A stretch of DNA of 8,127 bases, from positions 1 to 8,127 of the forward strand of contig JADGRD010000134.1 in NCBI GenBank assembly GCA_017881285.1, in the 5' to 3' direction. Source of the stretch: Pseudomonadota bacterium. Its GTDB lineage: Bacteria > Myxococcota_A > Polyangia > Fen-1088. The position numbers and the translations under genes were made by a program. The notes below the pieces were generated by a model, which did not search any database, had not been told where the DNA came from, and saw only the letters and a list, made by a program, of their open reading frames with translations. The first letter of the stretch is position 1, and each line of letters opens with the position of its first letter. Shown piece by piece: positions 1-8,127 of the stretch.

Positions 1-189
1 CAAGGAGGGCCGACTAGCGCCTGCACGCCCTGCCACCCCACCCCGCGGCTTCGCCGCGCGCGTCGCCGGACCGGAATGTACTGATGTACTTGAGGACGAC
101 CGGGGCCCCCGCGCGGTCACCAGACCGCGTGGGGTGGTCTGGAAGCGCAGGTCCGACGCAGCCAGCGGCCCGGATCGTCGGCCGTTCTC
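1..189. other. Non-coding left flank with several hairpins
   Basis: I find no supportable gene here. Visible structure: CGCGGC/GCCGCG around TTC (44-58); a tandem ATGTACT pair at 76-82 and 84-90, an A/T-rich island in GC-rich DNA; CGCGGT/ACCGCG (112-117, 124-129); and CCAGACC/GGTCTGG (120-126, 136-142). The last two share bases and cannot form together. An open plus-strand frame ending at TAG 15-17 could be the tail of a convergent gene, but only four codons are visible. Confidence 0.5.
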
Positions 190-208
190 GCCTCCGTGGC
201 TCGGAGGC
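190..208 (-). terminator. Candidate bamA 3' hairpin
   Basis: GCCTCCG (190-196) and CGGAGGC (202-208) form a perfect 7-bp GC-rich stem with a 5-nt loop. On the minus strand it begins 6 nt after the bamA TAA. No T-run follows, so it is not a textbook intrinsic terminator. Its position makes a 3'-end or Rho-linked hairpin the most natural reading. Confidence 0.45.
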
Positions 209-214
209 TCCCTT

Positions 215-3459
<3,245 letters not shown>

Positions 3460-3466
3460 CTTTACA

Positions 3467-4957
3467 CTACTCGTACCGCAAGCCGTCGACCGGACGCATG
3501 CGCGCCGCCAGGTAGGCCGGATAGACCGTGGCCAGGAAGCACAACCCCAACGCCGAGGCCGCCACCACGGCGATCTCACCCGCGCGCATCACGACGGGAA
3601 GCTGGGTAATGTAGTACACCTCGCTGGGCAGCGGCAGCCCATAGCGCTTGATGAGCAGGCAGCCGATGACGCCGGTGGCGACACCAGTGAAGAGCCCGAT
3701 GAATCCAATGTAGAGCCCCTCGGCCACGAACACCCGCTGGACCGCGCCATTTTCCGCGCCCATCGCTTTGAGGATGGCAATCTCGCGCGCTTTCTCGGTC
3801 GCCATCATGATCAAGGTCGAGACAATGGAGAACGAGGCCACGAGAGCGATGAAGGTCAGGACCACGAACATGGCGATCTTCTCGAGGCGCAGGGCCATGA
3901 AGAGCCCCTTGTTCAGCTCTTCCCAGGACTGCGCTTCGTAGCCCGAGCCCAGGACGGCCTGGATGGCCGTCGCGGCGCGAGGCGAGGCCTCGGGATCCTC
4001 GACGCGCACGTCAATGCCGGTCACCTCGCCGGGCATGCGGAGGAAGGCCTGCGCTTCCGCCAGCGCCACGTAGGCGAGCTTGGAATCGAACTCGTACATG
4101 CCGCTGTAGAAGTGCCCGGCGACGCGGAACTGCTTGAGGCCGGGCATGGGTCCCGACGGCCCCATCTTGCACAGGGGGCACACCACGTCGACCAGGCTGC
4201 CGGGAAAGACGCGCAGGGTGCGCGCGTACAGCTCCTCGCCCAGGATGATGGTGGGCGCGCCCTTGCTGTCCTCCGGGGAAAGCGGATCGAGATCCACGCG
4301 CTCGGGATGGGCGAGATCCTCGATGCTGCACTCACGCGCCGTCTTCCCCAGATCCAGCACCGAGGCGGCCGAGGCGGGATCGATGCCACGCAGGAAGATG
4401 CCCGCCGGCGAGGCCCCCGAGCGCACCATGACCTCCGCCTCCAAGTAGGGCGTGGCCGCCGAAACCCCGGGCACGCGCAAGATGGCCTGCCTCGCCCGCT
4501 GCCAGTCGAGGAAAGGCCGCTCATCGTCAGGGGGAACCGTGACGACGACGTCGGCTTTGGCGCCGCGGATCTTGCCCTTGAGATCGGCCTCGAACCCGGA
4601 CATCACGGAGAGCGCCAGGATGGGCGCGGCGGTTCCCAGAAACACCCCGAAGACCGAGAAGGCCGTGAACACGGTGAAGCTGGCGAGCAGCGAGCCCAGG
4701 AAGGTGACGATGAACCCCACGATGAGCCCGATGACCGCGCCGATGCGCAGCCACTCGTAGACGGGATCCGGCCGCGCGGTGAAGAAGCCGTTCACGTCGC
4801 GCATCGGCGTGCCGTGAACCTTGAGGTAGACGAGGAGGCCCGCGGCCAGCACGATGATCGCCAGCCCGACCTTGAGGGCGATGGCGCGCCGGGAGCGGCG
4901 CTCGGGATCGCGCAGATGGCGCCAGGCCACAAACCACTCGAACCCGCGGGTGGTCAT
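3467..4957 (-). CDS. Lipoprotein-releasing ABC transporter permease, LolC/LolE family (LolF-like)
   Basis: This is the inner-membrane subunit that, with LolD, extracts outer-membrane lipoproteins and passes them to the chaperone LolA. The product is 496 aa, against roughly 400-415 for the usual family member. Visible parts are a family-like start (FEWFVAWRHLRD, 6-17), an apparent insertion with hydrophobic segments at about 28-46 and 70-92, the canonical first TM (95-118, ending LSVMSGFEADL), a periplasmic domain (120-355), and three C-terminal TM segments (about 359-384, 413-436, 459-484). The coupling-helix motif EKAREIAILKAMGA is at 388-401 and the protein ends LRYE, like E. coli LolC. The Hook-like region (about 259-280) contains CPLC (C260, C263). 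ATG 4957 has GGAG about 7 nt upstream. Only one permease gene is present here, so a homodimer or LolF-type arrangement is inferred; LolC versus LolE cannot be assigned. Confidence 0.92.
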   Translation of the reverse strand: MTTRGFEWFVAWRHLRDPERRSRRAIALKVGLAIIVLAAGLLVYLKVHGTPMRDVNGFFTARPDPVYEWLRIGAVIGLIVGFIVTFLGSLLASFTVFTAFSVFGVFLGTAAPILALSVMSGFEADLKGKIRGAKADVVVTVPPDDERPFLDWQRARQAILRVPGVSAATPYLEAEVMVRSGASPAGIFLRGIDPASAASVLDLGKTARECSIEDLAHPERVDLDPLSPEDSKGAPTIILGEELYARTLRVFPGSLVDVVCPLCKMGPSGPMPGLKQFRVAGHFYSGMYEFDSKLAYVALAEAQAFLRMPGEVTGIDVRVEDPEASPRAATAIQAVLGSGYEAQSWEELNKGLFMALRLEKIAMFVVLTFIALVASFSIVSTLIMMATEKAREIAILKAMGAENGAVQRVFVAEGLYIGFIGLFTGVATGVIGCLLIKRYGLPLPSEVYYITQLPVVMRAGEIAVVAASALGLCFLATVYPAYLAARMRPVDGLRYE

Positions 4958-4987
4958 GGAATGCTCCGGCGACGACGGCCCGAGGAT

Positions 4988-5008
4988 AGTGAGGGAACTC
5001 CTCTCACT
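4988..5008 (-). repeat. Small hairpin overlapping the lysS stop codon
   Basis: On the minus strand AGTGAG(A)GG and CCCTCACT pair over 8 bp with one bulged A and an AGTT loop. The left arm contains the lysS TGA stop. There is no downstream T-run, so it is unlikely to be a full terminator. It may mark 3' processing or simply be chance in the 46-bp lysS-permease spacer. Confidence 0.4.
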
Positions 5009-6548
5009 CGGGCCTCATGAGGGGGAAGAGGATGACGTCGCGGATGGAAGGCTGGTCGGTGAGCAGCATGACCAGGCGATCGACGCCGATGCCCTCCCCT
5101 GCCGCGGGCGGCATGCCATATTCCAGGGCCCGGCAGTAGTCCTCGTCGTAGTCCATGGTTTCCTCGGCGCCCTTGGCCTTGGCCTCGACCTGGCGCTGAA
5201 AGCGGGCGCGCTGGTCCGCCGGATCGTTCAGCTCGGAGAAGGCGTTGGCGTGCTCGCGTCCGACAATGAACAGCTCGAAGCGGTCGACAATTCCCGGGTC
5301 CCGGTCGTTGCGGCGAGAAAGTGGCGAGGTCTCGGCCGGATAGTCGACCACGAAGACCGGCTTCTCGGGCGGCAGGGCCAGCTCGCCACCGTAGTCGAAA
5401 AGCGCGCCCACGCGATGGCCGTGCGACTCGCACTTGCGCAGCACCGCCGCCAGCTCGTCCTGGCGATCGAGCACGCCCGCGGCCGCGATCCAGACGAGCA
5501 GAGCCGCCTCGTCGTCGAGCATGGGGCGTTCCAGCCCCGCGGGCAGCGTTCCCTTCGTTACCGCCATCACGATGGCGTCCTTCAAGGGAATGCGTTCGAA
5601 GGCGCCGAGGTCGACCTGGGTCCCGCCGTAGCTGATAACCGTGCCGCCGCACAGCTCGCGCGCCAGCTCGGCAAACAGCTCTTGCGTGAGCGCCATCAGG
5701 TCTTCGTAGGTCGCGTAGGCCTGGTAGAACTCCAGCATGGTGAATTCGGGGTTGTGCTGGCGGGACAGCCCTTCGTTGCGGAAGTTGCGGCCGATCTCGT
5801 ACACCCTATCGAAGCCGCCCACCACCAGACGCTTGAGGTGCAGCTCGGGCGCGATACGCATGTTGAGGTCCATGTCGAGCGCGTTGTGGTGGGTGCGGAA
5901 CGGGCGCGCTGCGGCCCCGCCCAGCACGGTGTGCATGGCGGGCGTTTCGACCTCGAGGAAGTCGCGGGCGTCGAGAAATCGGCGCAGGTGCTTGACGATG
6001 GCCGTGCGCTTGACGAAGACCTCGCGAACCTCGGGATTCGCCACCAGGTCGACGTAGCGCTGGCGGTAGCGGATCTCCATGTCTTGCAGGCCGTGCCACT
6101 TCTCGGGCAGCGGGCGAATCGCCTTGGTCAGCACCTGCAACTGCTCCGCGATGATCGTCTGCTCGCCGGTCTTGGTCACCACCGCGGGGCCGCAGGCGCC
6201 GATGAAGTCGCCGCGCTCCATGGTCCGCCACAGCGTGAAGGTCTTTTCCCCGACCACGTCCTGCTTGACCCACACCTGGATCTCGCCGGAGCGGTCGCGC
6301 ACCTTGGCGAACGCGGCCTTGCCGAAGCTGCGCAAGGCCACGATGCGGCCCGCGACCGAAAAGCGCGCGGCCTGGGGTTCGTCACTGAGCGGATTGGCGG
6401 AGGGAACATGGCCCGCCGCGAACCAGGCGTGCACGTCGGCGGCCGTGTGCTGGGGCGAAAACCCATTGGCGTAGGGGTTCTGGCCGGCCTGGCGCAGCTC
6501 GTCCGCCTTGCGCTCGCGTTCGGCGATCAGTTCACGTTCATCGGACAT
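5004..6548 (-). CDS. lysS: Lysine--tRNA ligase, class II (LysRS)
   Basis: This cytoplasmic enzyme joins lysine to tRNA-Lys using ATP. The product is 514 aa, close to E. coli LysS (505). An N-terminal helical segment (1-30) is followed by an OB-fold anticodon-binding domain (about 62-150). The class II catalytic core follows: motif 1 around 182-203 (ending FLEVETP), motif 2 around 254-275 with FRNEGLSRQHNPEFT, and motif 3 at 484-497 (GEGIGVDRLVMLL). The protein ends FPLMRPE, typical of bacterial LysRS. The ATG start is preceded by AAGGA at 6563-6559 with a 10-nt spacer. Within the core, the segment at 380-399 (GALFDYGGELALPPEKPVFV) departs from the usual VEP-containing consensus while the flanking blocks are conserved. 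The gene ends with TGA, 46 bp before the Lol permease start. Function is confident. Confidence 0.96.
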   Translation of the reverse strand: MSDERELIAERERKADELRQAGQNPYANGFSPQHTAADVHAWFAAGHVPSANPLSDEPQAARFSVAGRIVALRSFGKAAFAKVRDRSGEIQVWVKQDVVGEKTFTLWRTMERGDFIGACGPAVVTKTGEQTIIAEQLQVLTKAIRPLPEKWHGLQDMEIRYRQRYVDLVANPEVREVFVKRTAIVKHLRRFLDARDFLEVETPAMHTVLGGAAARPFRTHHNALDMDLNMRIAPELHLKRLVVGGFDRVYEIGRNFRNEGLSRQHNPEFTMLEFYQAYATYEDLMALTQELFAELARELCGGTVISYGGTQVDLGAFERIPLKDAIVMAVTKGTLPAGLERPMLDDEAALLVWIAAAGVLDRQDELAAVLRKCESHGHRVGALFDYGGELALPPEKPVFVVDYPAETSPLSRRNDRDPGIVDRFELFIVGREHANAFSELNDPADQRARFQRQVEAKAKGAEETMDYDEDYCRALEYGMPPAAGEGIGVDRLVMLLTDQPSIRDVILFPLMRPE

Positions 6549-6567
6549 CGACTACCAGTCCTTCCAA

Positions 6568-6592
6568 GAAAGAACCCTGGGAGGGTTCTTTC
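6568..6592. repeat. Perfect 11-bp hairpin just upstream of lysS, possible attenuator or terminator
   Basis: GAAAGAACCCT (6568-6578) and AGGGTTCTTTC (6582-6592) are exact reverse complements around a GGG centre. On the transcribed (minus) strand the 3' arm is T-rich and continues into TTGG, so it could act as a weak intrinsic terminator or attenuator. The lysS Shine-Dalgarno (AAGGA, 6563-6559) starts only 4 nt beyond the stem, so the hairpin could also affect ribosome access. The structure is certain; the function is inferred. Confidence 0.7.
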
Positions 6593-6604
6593 GAACTCCC
6601 GCGC

Positions 6605-6637
6605 TGCGTGACGTCGGGCAAAGCCCGCCGTCACGCA
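6605..6637. repeat. Long imperfect inverted repeat between prfB and lysS
   Basis: The arms TGCGTGACG (6605-6613) and CGTCACGCA (6629-6637) pair perfectly. After one T/C mismatch, CGGGC (6615-6619) pairs with GCCCG (6623-6627) around an AAA loop, giving 14 base pairs in total. It lies 83 bp after the prfB stop. There is no T-run on either side, so it is either a processing or stability hairpin at the 3' end of the prfB transcript, a terminator lacking a U-tail, or a REP-like element. The structure is seen directly; the role is inferred. Confidence 0.7.
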
Positions 6638-6719
6638 CGCGAGTCCACTTTCTGTCCACAGGGAAGCATCGGGCACTCTGGCGAAACCACAGGGTCTTTT
6701 GCCAACTGTCCACAGTGGT

Positions 6720-7875
6720 TCATGCATCCCCATCCTCAAGTTCGGCGCCTGAGGATTGTGGGCTGGCTGACGGATCGCCCGCCAAAACCAGTAGCATGGC
6801 GACCATGAACTGGTCCAGTTCCCCGTCGAGCACGGCGTCCACGTTGCCGACCTTGAGGCCCGTGCGATGGTCGGAAACCAGGCGGTAGGGCGCCAGCACG
6901 TAGGATCGGATCTGGCTGCCCCATTCGATGGCCTTCTTTTGCGCGTGCAGACCGCCCATCTTTTCTTCCTGCTTCTTCTCCTCGACCTCGAGCAGCTTGG
7001 ACCGCAGGATGCGCATGGCGACCGCGCGATTCTTGTGCTGCGAGCGTTCCTGCTGGCAGTGCACGGCGATGCCGGTCGGAATGTGGGTGATGCGCACGGC
7101 GGATTCAGTCTTGTTGACGTGCTGGCCGCCGGCGCCGCCCGAGCGCATGACGTCGATGCGCAGATCCTTCTCGTCGATGTCGAGCTTGATGGTCTCGTCG
7201 ATGTCCGGGTAGATGAACACGCTGGCGAAGGAAGTGTGCCGCCGTGCCTGCGAGTCGAAGGGCGATATGCGCACCAGACGGTGCACGCCGTTTTCCGCGC
7301 GCAAGTACCCGTAGGCCCATTCCCCGGTGATTCCCAGCGTGACGCTCTTGATGCCCGCCTCGTCGCCCGGCTGCATGTCGAGGATCTCGCACTTGTAGCC
7401 ACGCCGCACGCACCAGCGCATGTACATCCGCTCAAGCATCTCGGCCCAGTCCTGCGATTCCGTGCCGCCCGCGCCGGCGTTGATGGAAAGCAGGGCGCCC
7501 TGCTGGTCGTAAGGTCCCGACAGCATGCGCGCGAATTCCATCTTCCCGACCGCGTCCTCGGCGGCGGTCAGCGTGGCGGCAGCCTCGGCCGCCGTGGGCT
7601 CGTCCTTGGCCTCGTCGGCCAGATCGATGAGCACGCGAGCATCCTCGATCGCCTTGGCCTGTGCCTCGAAGGCGTCGACCGCGGCCTTGAGCCGCGCCTG
7701 CTCGCGCAAGGTCGCCTGCGCCTTGTCGTTCACGAGCCAGAAGTCGGGTTGGCTGGCCTCCACTTCGAGCTCGCCTATGCGGGATTTCTTGCCGGCGATG
7801 TCAAAGATGCCCCCGGAGGATTTCCAGGCGGGAAGACAGCTTGCTGGCGCGCTCGCGAAGGGGGCCGATTTCCAT
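6720..7875 (-). CDS. prfB: Peptide chain release factor 2 (RF2), with programmed +1 frameshift
   Basis: RF2 recognises UGA and UAA stop codons in the ribosomal A site and triggers hydrolysis of peptidyl-tRNA. The gene is in two frames. A 24-codon leader (7875-7804, starting MEIGPLRERASKL) ends in-frame at TGA 7803-7801. Skipping T7803 gives 360 more codons (7802-6720), for 384 aa in total. After joining, the stop-codon-reading SPF motif falls at residues 204-206 and the catalytic GGQ loop at 249-251. These are within one residue of the E. coli positions, which supports both the start and the frameshift. The N-terminal part is helical and charged, as in the family. The C-terminus carries a polar tail of roughly 19 residues (GDPSASPQSSGAELEDGDA) beyond the usual end. 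I see no clear Shine-Dalgarno before ATG 7875; the start is chosen by homology and leader length. It lies 171 bp upstream of lysS, an association also seen in E. coli. Its own stop is TGA. Confidence 0.96.
7800..7818 (-). promoter_or_regulatory. RF2 programmed +1 frameshift site
   Basis: Read on the minus strand, the site is CTC CGG GGG CAT CTT TGA C. It contains the three classical elements: a G-rich internal Shine-Dalgarno-like run (GGGGG, 7814-7810), a 3-nt spacer, then the slippery CTT with the in-frame TGA followed by C. In E. coli the matching site is AGGGGG-TAT-CTT-TGA-C. When RF2 is scarce, termination at this UGA is slow, peptidyl-tRNA-Leu slips forward by one base to UUU, and translation continues in the +1 frame, so RF2 controls its own level. 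The UGA is codon 25 here (26 in E. coli). The G run lacks the leading A of the E. coli site, so pairing with 16S rRNA may be slightly weaker. Confidence 0.95.
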
Positions 7876-8127
7876 GGCAGGCGAAGCTAGCCACGTCGTG
7901 GCGCCGCCCGCAAGTGAATAGGGACACTTCACCGTAGAGGACACAGAGGCAGAGGAGCGCACAGAGGTGGGAAAGGATGTGGCTTCCTCGGTCAAGGGGC
8001 CGAACCCGTCACCTCTCCGTGCCCTCGTCCTGCTCGGTGCTCTCTCAAGATTCAGGTCGCGTAGGCGGAGGCGGGCTTTGCCTGCCGCAGCCAGAGCGCG
8101 GGAGGGTTTGGCGAGGCCGAGCGCAGC
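7876..8127. other. Non-coding region upstream of prfB with dispersed palindromic sequence
   Basis: No gene is supportable in these 252 bases. Near prfB there is an odd palindrome, GCCACG-T-CGTGGC (7890-7902). Next is an imperfect long inverted repeat: a CACCGTAGAGGACACAGAGG-type arm at 7930-7969 and a CACCTCTCCGTGCCC-type arm at 8010-8038. Further out is a 17-nt hairpin, GGCGGGC-TTT-GCCTGCC (8070-8086, one G-T pair). The promoter of prfB should lie here, but I see no convincing -35/-10 pair. Confidence 0.5.

Noticed and set aside
1..17. Tail of a convergent plus-strand gene ending at TAG 15-17
   Set aside because: Only four codons are inside the window, too few to support a gene.
3460..3579. 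An upstream start for LolD overlapping the permease by more than 100 bases
   Set aside because: The extra residues are the out-of-frame reading of the permease C-terminus (VYPAYLAARMRPVDGLRYE), so they are not part of LolD.
6698..6705. A TTGGCA -35-like box for lysS on the minus strand
   Set aside because: No matching -10 box is found at the right spacing.
6867..7937. A plus-strand open frame of 356 codons antisense to prfB
   Set aside because: prfB carries SPF, GGQ and the frameshift site; the antisense frame has no domain signature.
7801..7995. A separate 64-aa gene upstream of RF2
   Set aside because: Its last 24 codons are the RF2 leader ending at the frameshift TGA. The part upstream of ATG 7875 has no family resemblance.

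Overview
The window reads as high-GC chromosomal DNA from a Gram-negative bacterium. The best guess is Myxococcota or another deltaproteobacterial lineage. This rests on strong G/C preference at third codon positions, on the run prfB-lysS-lol permease-lolD-bamA, and on outer-membrane genes that require a diderm cell. The lineage is inferred from gene order and general sequence feel, not from a database search. I see no phage, IS, CRISPR, toxin or defence genes.

All five genes lie on the minus strand, so transcription runs from right to left. The right flank (7876-8127) is non-coding and full of imperfect inverted repeats. It is followed by prfB (7875-6720, expressed through a programmed +1 frameshift), a 171-bp spacer with two strong hairpins (6549-6719), lysS (6548-5004), a 46-bp spacer, a LolC/E-type permease (4957-3467), lolD (about 3459-2677) and bamA (2680-215). 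The left flank (1-214) is non-coding and rich in hairpins.

The genes form two functional blocks. prfB and lysS serve translation: stop-codon recognition and tRNA-Lys charging. The permease and LolD form an ABC machine that releases lipoproteins from the inner membrane for delivery to the outer membrane, and BamA inserts beta-barrel proteins there. The last three genes are tightly packed (7-nt gap, then a 4-nt stop/start overlap), which suggests translational coupling. With lysS only 46 bp upstream, they may form one transcript; prfB is more separate.

The window is mostly conserved housekeeping DNA and I do not see an undescribed multi-gene system. The points most worth a second look are the intact RF2 autoregulatory frameshift site, two apparently extra transmembrane segments and a CxxC in the Hook region of the Lol permease, a cysteine pair and non-aromatic C-terminus in BamA, and several intergenic palindromes.
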